Positions 17,763 through 25,292 of a DNA stretch of 64,000 nt are shown here, piece after piece. Numbering within the stretch: the first letter of the stretch is position 1; each line of letters opens with the position of its first letter. The notes beneath the pieces are model-generated. The model had not been told where the DNA came from. It worked only from the letters and a program-made list of their open reading frames with translations, and searched no databases. A program made the translations under genes and the position numbers. The stretch is from Oscillospiraceae bacterium (GTDB lineage: Bacteria > Bacillota > Clostridia > Oscillospirales > Acutalibacteraceae), in contig CACYHA010000015.1 in the NCBI GenBank assembly GCA_902774035.1, positions 36,230-100,229 on the forward strand, in the 5' to 3' direction.

Positions 17763-17899
17763 ACCGACATTTTTGGTGCAGAGGATATTATGTAGATACG
17801 GTTGGGAAAAACAAGCGAATCATAGCAGAGTATATCCGAAACCAGTTGGAAGAAGACTACGCAATAACAGCCGCTCGTGAGCGGCTGCTGGGAATGTAA
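17751..17899 (+). pseudogene. IS200/IS605-family transposase fragment (C-terminal part)
   Basis: A stretch of about 48 codons reads YGNRHFWCRGYYVDTVGKN then IIAEYIRNQLEED, which matches the C-terminal part of TnpA Y1 transposases (the segment after the catalytic Tyr region commonly reads FWAKGYYVSTVG). The N-terminal half with the HUH motif is absent; upstream lies the tRNA remnant. It ends at TAA 17897-17899. This is an insertion-sequence relic, not an active element. Confidence 0.7.
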
Positions 17900-17966
17900 T
17901 GCGATGCTAATCCTTCAAAGCCCCTAACAGGAGTTTAGCCAGCAATAGCCCCTTATAGGGACAGAA

Positions 17967-17993
17967 AAAACCACCGAATTGACCGGTGGTTTT
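17967..17993 (-). terminator. Terminator of the secreted-protein gene
   Basis: AAAACCACCG at 17967-17976 pairs with CGGTGGTTTT at 17984-17993. On the minus strand the stem is followed by a T run, 35 nt beyond the stop of the gene ending at 18027. Confidence 0.75.
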
Positions 17994-18026
17994 GATTCTG
18001 CCCCAAAGAGGGGGGTGTATTTCAGC

Positions 18027-19874
18027 TTACTTTCTCAGGCCGAACAGAGCCAGAATCATGTGGATGATTTTGACGAAGAAGCCGCCGAATCCAGTGTGAT
18101 CCTCACCGCAGTATTTGCAGGAGCCGGTCTTGGCGGGTTTCTGGTCTTCGCCGCCCTGGGGATTTTCCGGGTTGGTCGGATTTTCCGGGGTCAGCTTGTC
18201 GATGGTGACCTTGTCAAGCTGCTGGGTGCCGGCGGCGTCGGAGAAGTTCTTGCCGCAGGCGCCGCAGTGGAAGTAATGCACGTTGCCTTCCTGTTCGGTG
18301 GTGGCAGTGACCGCGGGAACCTCGGTCAGGTCATGGGCAGCCGTTTTTTCGCCGAGCAGCACCTGCGCAAACAAGCCATCGCCGACCAGGGTCACGTCCG
18401 TAGCTTTTACGCCGTTGACATAGAAAACGGCATTTTCATTGAATGCATAGGTTGTGCTATTAAGCGAAATGATCGCATAGTACTTATAGGTCTTGCCGAG
18501 TTCATAGTTGCCCGCGCTGTACTCGCCTCTGTTGCCGAGTTCGCCGGTCGGGTCGGAACCGTTTGCAGGAGCCTTCTGCGGTGCAAAGTTCCAATTTCTC
18601 CACGTATAGCCCGGATAGAGCAGATTGTCGGATTCATAGATCGCAACAAAGGAGGAATTATAATCATGAGTACCATAGCTGCCGGCCGGTGCTTCCGGAA
18701 GGTTGATCAGCGGCCTGCCCATTCCCAGCGTGACGTCCAAATCCGGGGTGATCGTGACATCATAATCGCTGCCGACGGGTTTTCCTTCCTTCGGATCGGC
18801 GGAGAAGTCGATGTTGACGGTGTTCACTTTTGTTGTTGCATACTTATTATCAACATTGACCACAAGAAGTCGCTCTTCTTTATACTCTGCACGGAAACCG
18901 GTCGTTAAAAATTTACCGTTCAGATAGATCGCTGTATCGTCCGTAAACTTATAGCCTGGACGCAGGCCAACGGTTGCATAATAGCAATAATATGTGCCGA
19001 CTTCATAAGTTTCGCTGATGCCGTTCGCATTTTCATCGTGCAGTACGGGAGAAGAAACCTTCTTCGGCGGCGCAAAGTTCAACTGATATGGTTTCGGATA
19101 TACAATTGTCCATCCGTCTGTGATTGCCACACCGGAAAACCGAAATACCCAACCCTCGTTGGACGCGTAATCCGGGGCAACGCCCATCGCTTCTACCACA
19201 TCGGATCTCGCATTATATGCAGCATTGTAAAGCTCCAAGTCGGCAAATTTTGCCTGAGTGGCAGCGGTCGCTTTCATATCGATGGAATAATCGGAGCCGA
19301 TGTTGGCGCCGGGAACCGGATTGGCGGAGAAGGTGATGTCAAGTCTGTCGACAGGTTTCACGTCGAAATCCGCCGATACGATCCTGGGATAGTTGACCCA
19401 GTAGCCCCTGGCGTTTTTCGTCAAGGGAACATAAGTTTGCGTACCGAAGTTTAAGCTTGAGATTACAAGCTCAACGGAGGAATAACTGCTTGCATTCTTA
19501 ATAACAAAGATGAAACCAGTCGCGTTTTCGGGGAGATAATAGAAATCATCATATTCTGCAAAACTGCTCAACGGTACAGAATTAAAATTGCCACTGTCTC
19601 CATAATAATATTCAACCGAAATATCATCGGAGAACCAATATGTATCATTGGTGTCTTTAAACTGATCTGTAACATTCGTTTCGCCGGAAGTGCCGCGATT
19701 TTTGATGAAGTAAGCGTCGTATGGGTCGCAAAGGAAGCCCATTTTTCCGTTATACTTTTGCACATAGAAACCGTAAATGGTCAGTGTGTCACCTGCCGCA
19801 CTGGCAGAGAAGCAGACACTCATGCAGCCAACGAGCATGAGGACCGCAAGGAGAATTGAAAGTGTTTTCTTCAT
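18027..19874 (-). CDS. Large secreted protein with Cys-rich membrane tail, likely target of the adjacent regulatory system
   Basis: A 615-residue exported protein. The ATG at 19874 is chosen because it gives a clear signal peptide (MKKTLSILLAVLMLVGCMS) and has AAAGGA upstream. The body holds two related repeats containing VDRLDITFSANPVPGANIGS and VNIDFSADPKEGKPVGS. Near the end comes a module common in gut Firmicutes surface proteins (HDLTEVPAVTAT, then HCGACGKNFSDA), a Pro/Asn/Glu-rich spacer, and the tail CKYCGEDHTGFGGFF plus a hydrophobic helix ending in LRK. The tail resembles a sorting or anchoring signal. No enzymatic domain is seen. Its promoter carries the same palindrome as the sensor operon upstream. 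Confidence 0.7.
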   Translation of the reverse strand: MKKTLSILLAVLMLVGCMSVCFSASAAGDTLTIYGFYVQKYNGKMGFLCDPYDAYFIKNRGTSGETNVTDQFKDTNDTYWFSDDISVEYYYGDSGNFNSVPLSSFAEYDDFYYLPENATGFIFVIKNASSYSSVELVISSLNFGTQTYVPLTKNARGYWVNYPRIVSADFDVKPVDRLDITFSANPVPGANIGSDYSIDMKATAATQAKFADLELYNAAYNARSDVVEAMGVAPDYASNEGWVFRFSGVAITDGWTIVYPKPYQLNFAPPKKVSSPVLHDENANGISETYEVGTYYCYYATVGLRPGYKFTDDTAIYLNGKFLTTGFRAEYKEERLLVVNVDNKYATTKVNTVNIDFSADPKEGKPVGSDYDVTITPDLDVTLGMGRPLINLPEAPAGSYGTHDYNSSFVAIYESDNLLYPGYTWRNWNFAPQKAPANGSDPTGELGNRGEYSAGNYELGKTYKYYAIISLNSTTYAFNENAVFYVNGVKATDVTLVGDGLFAQVLLGEKTAAHDLTEVPAVTATTEQEGNVHYFHCGACGKNFSDAAGTQQLDKVTIDKLTPENPTNPENPQGGEDQKPAKTGSCKYCGEDHTGFGGFFVKIIHMILALFGLRK

Positions 19875-20027
19875 AGTAGTTTTTCCTTTCTTGAGAAATG
19901 TAGTGTTGTTCATTGTCTGTGGAAGCAAGGACTTCTGCCTTGCCGGTTCGGGGTCGGTTCGTGTTTTTTTCCTGTCGCCTCCTTTTGGTCAAGATGGTGT
20001 TTTTTCGGTTATTATTTCACCACCATT

Positions 20028-20056
20028 ATTATACAAATTGCACGCATAAAAGTAAA
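20028..20056 (-). promoter_or_regulatory. Promoter of the secreted-protein gene
   Basis: On the minus strand a weak -35 TTTACT (20056-20051), a 17-bp spacer and a perfect -10 TATAAT (20033-20028). The weak -35 is immediately preceded by the palindrome at 20059-20098, the layout of an activator-dependent promoter. The leader is about 150 nt. Confidence 0.75.
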
Positions 20057-20058
20057 TT

Positions 20059-20098
20059 CCCACAAGTGATTAACCATTTATGAGTAATCACTTGTGGG
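20059..20098. promoter_or_regulatory. Palindromic operator next to the secreted-protein promoter
   Basis: CCCACAAGTGATTA at 20059-20072 and TAATCACTTGTGGG at 20085-20098 form a perfect 14-bp inverted repeat with a 12-nt spacer. The 12-mer TAATCACTTGTG recurs at 23851-23862 beside the sensor-operon promoter. It could double as a terminator for the response-regulator gene ending at 20124, but the match to the second site favours a protein-binding role. Confidence 0.7.
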
Positions 20099-20123
20099 TA
20101 GTGTTCTTCGCGGCAGGCGCGGC

Positions 20124-20792
20124 TCAGTGTTTGGCTTCTCCATTCGACGCGCCCATGACCTCGCTGACGGCAGCAACGCCCAGCGCCCGGGCTTTGATGG
20201 CAAGCTCCGTGCGGCTGGAAAGCTGGGTCTTGCGCAGCATGTTGCGCACGTGCACCTTGACCGTGTTTTCGCTGATGCCGAGCCGCGCGGCCACCTCCGC
20301 GTTGGAAGCGCCGGTGGTCATCTCGCGCAGAACGGAAAGCTCGCGCTCGGAAAACGAATCGTTATCGACCCGGCCGATGTTGAAGTGCGGCACAAAGGAG
20401 GGATATACCGATTCGCCCGCCATCGTGCGGTCCATGACGTCTAAAAGCTCCATTTCACCCGCTTCCTTGAACCAAAAGGAATCCACCCCGGCGGCACGGG
20501 CGCGTTCCAAAAAGCTGCGATCCACCAGGCTGGTGACGGTAATGATTTTGATTTCGGGGTGCTTTTTCTTCACTTCGGCCGCAGCGGTCAGGCCGTCGGA
20601 GCCGTCGTTCATCAGAATGTCGAGCAAAATCAGGTCCACCTTGTATTGCAGCAGATAGATGTCCAGCGCATAGGCCGACGGCACCGACACCGCCAGCTCA
20701 TAGTGGTCGGAATGCTTCACATACTGTTCAAACAGTTCGCGCGGGATCGACTGATCGTCCACGATCATGACCCGGGTTTTCGTTTTTTTCAT
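20124..20792 (-). CDS. NarL/LuxR-family response regulator
   Basis: A 222-residue regulator. The receiver domain (about 1-120) has the acidic pair in VMIVDDQS, the phosphoacceptor Asp in LILLDILMNDG, Thr in ITVTSL and Lys in FWFKEAG. The C-terminal LuxR helix-turn-helix reads SERELSVLREMTTGASNAEV then ISENTVKVHVRNML. The ATG at 20792 is chosen since GAGAGGTG lies before it. It is last in a three-gene operon, 12 nt after the kinase, and probably binds the palindromes at 20059-20098 and 23851-23866. Confidence 0.9.
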   Translation of the reverse strand: MKKTKTRVMIVDDQSIPRELFEQYVKHSDHYELAVSVPSAYALDIYLLQYKVDLILLDILMNDGSDGLTAAAEVKKKHPEIKIITVTSLVDRSFLERARAAGVDSFWFKEAGEMELLDVMDRTMAGESVYPSFVPHFNIGRVDNDSFSERELSVLREMTTGASNAEVAARLGISENTVKVHVRNMLRKTQLSSRTELAIKARALGVAAVSEVMGASNGEAKH

Positions 20793-20804
20793 GGCTGTCA
20801 CCTC

Positions 20805-22091
20805 TCAGAATTCAAACTTCAACTGCAGCCGGAACGCCGGTGCGCTTTCAATCGTCAGCGCCACGCCGTTCTGTTCGGCCAGCTTGCGCAAATCGGCAAG
20901 TCCGCCGGTTTCTTTGACCGGCCCCGCGGGCGGGTCGCCGTCGTTGGTCAGCGAAACGGTGGTCTGGCCGTTTTCTTGCGTGACGCGGACAAACAGGTTC
21001 TTGCCGCCGGCGTGCTTCACCGTGTTGGTCAGGCATTCATGGATCGCAATGGTCACCACGTCGCGGTGGAGCTTCGGCAGGGCTCCTTCATAATGGATGG
21101 ACGCGCCGATCATAGCCGCCGCCTGTTCCACCGCAAACAGCGGGTCGTCGCTGCGGTCGGGCGTGTTCTGCGTTTGCAGAATTTTCGTTTCCGTCCGAAT
21201 CAGGTCGATTAGCGCTTTCCGGTCGCTGCCGGGGTGCGAAAGATAGTTGCGGATGGCCAGCAGGGTGTTGCCCAGCTCGTCGTGCAGCCGGATCTTCGCG
21301 CGCAGGATCTCGCGTTCGCGCATAATGCGATCCATCTGCTGCATATAGTCGCGCAGCTTCCGGTTCACCTTTTCCAAACGGGCATTGCGCTTGCGCAGCT
21401 CAACAAGCGCGCGGTAACGCTCGGTCGTGTCAAAGGCGACGGTTTCGGTCATCTGTTTCCCGTCGATCGTGACGGTTTGCTGTTTCAGCCGCCAGACGGT
21501 TGCATCGGGCAGCAGCAGGAAGGTGTTGTTTTCATCTTTGTCCACGCTGCAGCCAGGTTGCAGATCGCCCGTCTCCAGCCGACGGTTCATTCGGTGGGCG
21601 TCTGAGACGTTTTCGCCGAAGGCCGCGTGGCTGATGCCCTGCATCCGGTCGTTCACCAGCCGCGGGAATCCGTCGGTCAGGCTGAAGCAGATACCGTCCG
21701 GCAACTGGTCGAATCCTTCGCAAACCGACCGGGCAGAAAGCGTGCGGCGCGACAGCCGCATCAGATGGACGGCAAGCGCTGTTTCCGCCGCCAACAACAG
21801 CAGCGCCAGCAGGACGAACACCCATATCGGGAGCTCCAGCGTCGGCTCCGCCCAGGACGGAACCGGAGCGGCATAGTCGGCAAGATCGTGCATATACACG
21901 GAATAGATCTCGATCATCCATTCCGGCCAGAATGCAAGCAGCGCAAAAACGGCGCAGATGATTTTATGGGGCAGCGTCTTCGGCTTACCCACGGCATACA
22001 GCGCGCAGAGCACGGCGCCGAGGCAAAGCAGCAAAAACGCAAAGCCCAAGCCGCGCATGGCGCTGAGCGGGAGGTCAATCAATCGCATCAT
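20805..22091 (-). CDS. Sensor histidine kinase (NarL-type partner)
   Basis: A 428-residue kinase with about three to four transmembrane segments in the first 125 residues, a linker with a short PAS-like stretch (GFDQLPDGICFSLTDGFPRL), and the dimerisation/phosphoacceptor helix REREILRAKIRLHDELGNTL, where the His before DELGN is the likely phosphosite. The ATPase part has AIHECLTNTVKHAGG (N box) and DGDPPAGPVKETGGL (G box). AGGAGG lies six bases before the start, which overlaps the end of the upstream membrane sensor gene by 17 nt. Confidence 0.88.
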   Translation of the reverse strand: MMRLIDLPLSAMRGLGFAFLLLCLGAVLCALYAVGKPKTLPHKIICAVFALLAFWPEWMIEIYSVYMHDLADYAAPVPSWAEPTLELPIWVFVLLALLLLAAETALAVHLMRLSRRTLSARSVCEGFDQLPDGICFSLTDGFPRLVNDRMQGISHAAFGENVSDAHRMNRRLETGDLQPGCSVDKDENNTFLLLPDATVWRLKQQTVTIDGKQMTETVAFDTTERYRALVELRKRNARLEKVNRKLRDYMQQMDRIMREREILRAKIRLHDELGNTLLAIRNYLSHPGSDRKALIDLIRTETKILQTQNTPDRSDDPLFAVEQAAAMIGASIHYEGALPKLHRDVVTIAIHECLTNTVKHAGGKNLFVRVTQENGQTTVSLTNDGDPPAGPVKETGGLADLRKLAEQNGVALTIESAPAFRLQLKFEF

Positions 22092-23763
22092 GCTGTACCT
22101 CCTCCCCGCTGTTTTTCGATGTTAGAACAAAACGGACAGAAATTTTTTCCAGGTTGCGCCTTGCTTCTTTTTCCGCGCACCGCAGCCGCTGCAGGATCTG
22201 CTGCGAGGGCTCCTGCAAAAGATCCGCCGTCATATGAAAGACGCTGCCGCCCTCGGCCTCGGGTGCAAGTTCAACCGTGACCCGCCGCAGCACGGGCAGC
22301 ACAGATTCCAGCACCGATTCAAACGCTTCATACAGCAGGACCGTGTCCTGCACCGGGGCCTGCCAGGCCGGAGCCACGGAAATCTCGCAAAAAACGCCGC
22401 CCAACGACAGGGCCTTTGCCGATTCCGTCAGGCAAAGCTGCATATCGGCGCCGGTCAGCACCGGGTGGGTATCCGCCTGCAGCAGCAAACTGCTGCGGCG
22501 CTTGCAATAGGCCAGCAAGACGCTCACACGGTACAGCACTGCGCAAAACGCTTTCTCCTCTTCGGGCAGCGTGTGCAGCCATTTGCTCAGCGTTTCCAGT
22601 TGGGGATGAAGAGAATCGATCACGCTGTCATACAACTGGATCTGCGCGGCGGTTTGTTTGCGGCTTTCTTCCATTTCGGCAATCGCACGCAGCATATTGT
22701 TTTCTTCGGCCAGCTCTTCGGCGGCGTTGTCGAGCGCTTCGTTCAGCCGCCGCAGCTCGGCAACATCCTCTGTCCAATAGAACCATCCGCCCTGCACGGG
22801 GCGCACCTTGAGCAGCGTGCTGCCGTTGGGCAGCAGCAGCTCGCCGTTGCCGGCCCGGCGCAATTGTTCCGGCGTCGGGCGGACCCCTTCGGCAGAGGTT
22901 TGCTGCACCTGGTATTGCAGATCGGAAAGACCGACGCGCAGCGAAGACGCGGCAAACGCCGCCGGATAGCCCTTGTTGCTTGCCACAATTCGCGAAACAA
23001 CAAGGCTTTCCCAAAACGCAATGGTACAAAGACAGATGTATTCGGGCAGATTGACGATTCTGTCTAACCACGAGATGACGCCGAAATCAAAGACGTAACC
23101 GAGTCCGAACAGGCCGGTGACCGCCAGCACAAGCAGCGGCAGCCATGCCGTTTTGAACAGACGACGGTTGACGGCGGACTGAACCGCCAGCGCGAGCACA
23201 CTGCTCACCAGCAGGGCGACCCAGACGACAACGGCAATATAGAGCGGACCGCGAGTGTAACTGCTTTGCCAGTTTGCAAAGTCCGGCGCGAAGCGGAACG
23301 CAGCCTGATGAAAATCGTTGGTCAAAACGCCGGCAACAAGCAGCATGGCGGGCAGATACAGCCAGTTCCAATACCAGGAAGCACAATAAGCGTTCGGCTT
23401 GCCGATATTCAGCGCGGCGCGGAACATCATCAGCGCGCCAAAGATGATGGGAACGTAATAGCCGTACCACAGATAGCGCTGCAGGGGACTGTCCCACATC
23501 ACGAAGGTGTATTTTGCTGTACGCAGAAGATTCAGCAGCACGAAAGCCGCCACCAGAAGGGACATATAGGCACGCATCTGCTTTTGCGGAAACCGGCGGT
23601 AAACGCTGTAGCCCCAGACAACATAGATGGAGTTGAAAATGAGGCAGTTGAAAAGCACGCCCGGAAAATGCAAACCGAGCTTGATATTGTTGAACAGGCC
23701 GGCCCCGACCACCAGCGCAAAGCTGACCAAAAGAGCGCGCAGGCCTTTTTTGCTGAAATCCAC
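22075..23763 (-). CDS. Multi-span membrane sensor without kinase domain
   Basis: A 562-residue protein starting at GTG. Seven or eight hydrophobic helices fill the first 250 residues, in the manner of the 7TM sensor modules found at the N terminus of histidine kinases. A PAS-like region (LQYQVQQTS to GWFYWTEDVAELRRLNEALD) and a helical region (about 340-420) follow, and the C-terminal part has no readable H, N or G boxes. It overlaps the kinase gene, so the two are co-translated. I infer a co-sensor that passes a signal to the separate kinase, making a three-component system. Confidence 0.65.
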   Translation of the reverse strand: MDFSKKGLRALLVSFALVVGAGLFNNIKLGLHFPGVLFNCLIFNSIYVVWGYSVYRRFPQKQMRAYMSLLVAAFVLLNLLRTAKYTFVMWDSPLQRYLWYGYYVPIIFGALMMFRAALNIGKPNAYCASWYWNWLYLPAMLLVAGVLTNDFHQAAFRFAPDFANWQSSYTRGPLYIAVVVWVALLVSSVLALAVQSAVNRRLFKTAWLPLLVLAVTGLFGLGYVFDFGVISWLDRIVNLPEYICLCTIAFWESLVVSRIVASNKGYPAAFAASSLRVGLSDLQYQVQQTSAEGVRPTPEQLRRAGNGELLLPNGSTLLKVRPVQGGWFYWTEDVAELRRLNEALDNAAEELAEENNMLRAIAEMEESRKQTAAQIQLYDSVIDSLHPQLETLSKWLHTLPEEEKAFCAVLYRVSVLLAYCKRRSSLLLQADTHPVLTGADMQLCLTESAKALSLGGVFCEISVAPAWQAPVQDTVLLYEAFESVLESVLPVLRRVTVELAPEAEGGSVFHMTADLLQEPSQQILQRLRCAEKEARRNLEKISVRFVLTSKNSGEEVQHDAID

Positions 23764-23820
23764 GGTTCCGCCCCCTTCCTCGCAAGCGCGTGTTCCGGAA
23801 AATACACTTTTCCATTTACA

Positions 23821-23866
23821 ATTATATCACAAACAATAACTAAAAGTATATAATCACTTGTGATTA
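23821..23866 (-). promoter_or_regulatory. Sensor-operon promoter with palindromic operator
   Basis: On the minus strand the palindrome TAATCACAAGTGATTA (23866-23851; 7-bp arms) is followed after one base by a poor -35 ATACTT (23849-23844), a 17-bp spacer and a perfect -10 TATAAT (23826-23821). Geometry and 12-mer sequence match the promoter at 20028-20098, pointing to autoregulation by the operon's own response regulator. Confidence 0.75.
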
Positions 23867-24180
23867 GTTGGAACGGAGGCATTTTGTCGATTTCTGCTCG
23901 CAAGGAATGATGTTTGATCGAGTGGATACCGCAGTCGAATTCTTCCATCATCGTTACAGCCGAAAGCAATCGTTCCGTATGCACCGGCGCAACAGATGGT
24001 ACGGTCGTTTTTCAGAACCATGACGCGGCCGCATGCACGCTCTGTCGGTTTTACGCCGTCTTCAAAGCGGAATCCGGCGCTTTCCGCTTCCGCAAGGAAC
24101 TGCTTGCCGGACGCCTCGTCTGTCAGTTCAACGTAAATGGGTTTGTTTGGGTTTTCGAGTTGTTTCAGGATGTTTTTCAT
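23854..24180 (-). CDS. Unknown 108-residue protein under a SAM riboswitch
   Basis: Starts MKNILKQLENPNKPIYVEL; the ATG at 24180 has AGAGAGG about nine bases upstream. The first two thirds look like a small globular alpha/beta protein (TDEASGKQFLAEAESAGFRF), then YGTIAFGCNDDGRIRLR near residue 70-87. The last 20 residues overlap the sensor-operon operator and look unconstrained. The NDDGRIRLR block recurs in a minus-strand fragment near 34390-34462, so this is a repeated local family. I do not recognise a function. The SAM riboswitch and strong promoter directly upstream leave it as the only candidate target. Confidence 0.65.
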   Translation of the reverse strand: MKNILKQLENPNKPIYVELTDEASGKQFLAEAESAGFRFEDGVKPTERACGRVMVLKNDRTICCAGAYGTIAFGCNDDGRIRLRYPLDQTSFLASRNRQNASVPTNHK

Positions 24181-24224
24181 GGGTAATACCTCTCTTAATA
24201 ATATATTTTCCAAAAGAGTGACAC

Positions 24225-24352
24225 GAAAAAACACCCCATCGTCCCGATGAGGTGTCTGCTGCAGTCAGTTGCCCATCGGTCAAGCTTTAGCACCTTACCC
24301 TGCGGCAGGTTGCTGTGCGGTCAATGGGCTTGTCCCTCGCGCACTCTTTATA
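24225..24352 (-). ncRNA. SAM riboswitch (SAM-I clan, probably SAM-I/IV variant) with terminator
   Basis: On the minus strand: GAGTGCGCGAGGGACAAGCCC, later CAGCAACCTGCC, then AAGGTGCTAAAGC, TTGACC and GATGGGC. GAGGGA, GCAACC and AAGGTGCTAA are the conserved core of S-box aptamers, and CAAGC/GCTTG plus GCCCAT/ATGGGC can pair. It is followed by a terminator, ACACCTCATC/GATGGGGTGT with a GGGAC loop and six T (24255-24226). The upstream promoter is at 24363-24390. It should switch off the gene starting at 24180 when SAM is high. The exact subclass is uncertain. Confidence 0.75.
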
Positions 24353-24362
24353 GGCTGGCTAT

Positions 24363-24390
24363 ATTATAGTTGTTTTTCGGAATTTGTCAA
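24363..24390 (-). promoter_or_regulatory. Promoter of the SAM riboswitch
   Basis: Minus strand TTGACA (24390-24385), 16-bp spacer, TATAAT (24368-24363): both boxes are perfect consensus. Confidence 0.85.
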
Positions 24391-24434
24391 GTACTGCTTT
24401 TGCTCAATTATTTCTTTTCGGCGCGGGCAATAGT

Positions 24435-24812
24435 TTATGGCAAGTCGTCATGAAACACACATTGTTTGCAGACCTGACGCATGTCCTCATCCCACGCAAC
24501 ACTAAATTCTTCAAATAGAAGAATTGGTTTAATCATTTCATCGGCAATATCGCAAATAATGAAACAATCACCACCGTCAATTTGCCGTTTGATCACCGGA
24601 CAAAAAACTGTTCCATCATCACTGATAATCCCCCATCTTCCGCCCGTGCTGCTTTCGTCCAGCGGCGCAGGGTTAATTTTTGAATACAGATAATCTTCCA
24701 CACTGTCATCTACGACACGATAGTAGTCTTCATCTTCGATTTCTGCTTCGTAAATCTTTCCGTTTGTCAGGGAATCAACGCCAAAGCTCTCGCCTCTATA
24801 TAGCAGTTTCAT
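24435..24812 (-). CDS. Unknown 125-residue protein (SFGVDSLTNGKIYE type)
   Basis: Starts MKLLYRGESFGVDSLTNGKI and continues RVVDDSVEDYLYS and GGRWGIISDDG, a pattern I have seen in short uncharacterised Clostridia proteins, some sitting near toxin or mobile genes. The C-terminal third ends CKQCVFHDDLP. No signal peptide or membrane segment. It is the second gene after a shared promoter at 25068-25096, 45 nt downstream of the EF-hand-like small gene. Function unknown. Confidence 0.6.
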   Translation of the reverse strand: MKLLYRGESFGVDSLTNGKIYEAEIEDEDYYRVVDDSVEDYLYSKINPAPLDESSTGGRWGIISDDGTVFCPVIKRQIDGGDCFIICDIADEMIKPILLFEEFSVAWDEDMRQVCKQCVFHDDLP

Positions 24813-24857
24813 TTATATCATTCCTGTTGATTTTACTGCGCAAGCATCAACAGACGC

Positions 24858-25028
24858 TTACCATTGGTTTTGCTTCTTCTTGCGTTCTTCCTCTTCTTTC
24901 TGCTGTTTTGTCAGAAGATCAGCATCACGCACGATGGTCTCCAACCCGGTCAGTTTGTTGTCTCCGTCAGCATCATACCAGAAGTCGTCCAGTCTCGGAA
25001 GCGGAAAAAGGGTGCTATCATTTTTCAT
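24858..25028 (-). CDS. 56-residue protein with a canonical EF-hand loop
   Basis: Starts MKNDSTLFPLPRLDDFWYDA. The 12-residue loop DADGDNKLTGLE fits the calcium-binding EF-hand consensus (Asp at 1, 3, 5; Leu at 8; Glu at 12), followed by a charged Lys/Glu/Gln tail. AAGGAGA lies seven to eight bases before the ATG. It is first gene of a short operon with the 125-residue protein. Similar small proteins are common beside Clostridia accessory genes; function is unknown. Confidence 0.65.
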   Translation of the reverse strand: MKNDSTLFPLPRLDDFWYDADGDNKLTGLETIVRDADLLTKQQKEEEERKKKQNQW

Positions 25029-25067
25029 GATGATTTCTCCTTGTTTCAATCTTTTTTGATCGAGCTC

Positions 25068-25096
25068 AATATATCACATTTTTCAGTGCTTTGCAA
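25068..25096 (-). promoter_or_regulatory. Promoter of the EF-hand small-gene operon
   Basis: Minus strand TTGCAA (25096-25091), 17-bp spacer, TATATT (25073-25068). It lies back to back with the plus-strand promoter at 25177-25205. Confidence 0.75.
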
Positions 25097-25176
25097 TGGG
25101 CTTGCCACAAGAAGAACAAACGTCCAAAGCAAACTACGAAATGTGGGACTTTGAAAGAAGGCGCTTCAAATAATTG

Positions 25177-25205
25177 TTGCAAACACAAGGGTGGCGTGGT
25201 ATGAT
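25177..25205 (+). promoter_or_regulatory. Promoter of the ATP-grasp operon
   Basis: TTGCAA at 25177-25182, 17-bp spacer and TATGAT at 25200-25205, about 90 nt upstream of the ATP-grasp start. Confidence 0.7.
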
Positions 25206-25292
25206 GAAGAAAAGAATTAATGGAGCAGCAAAGCAAATAATAACAGCCGCCTACTATACAAGCGTTGAGAGGGCGTGGCAAAGGAGTAGAAG

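Noticed and set aside
20059-20098. Palindrome read simply as a terminator of the response-regulator gene
   Set aside because: Its 12-mer is shared with the sensor-operon promoter and it abuts a promoter -35, which a plain terminator would not explain; a secondary terminator role is not excluded.
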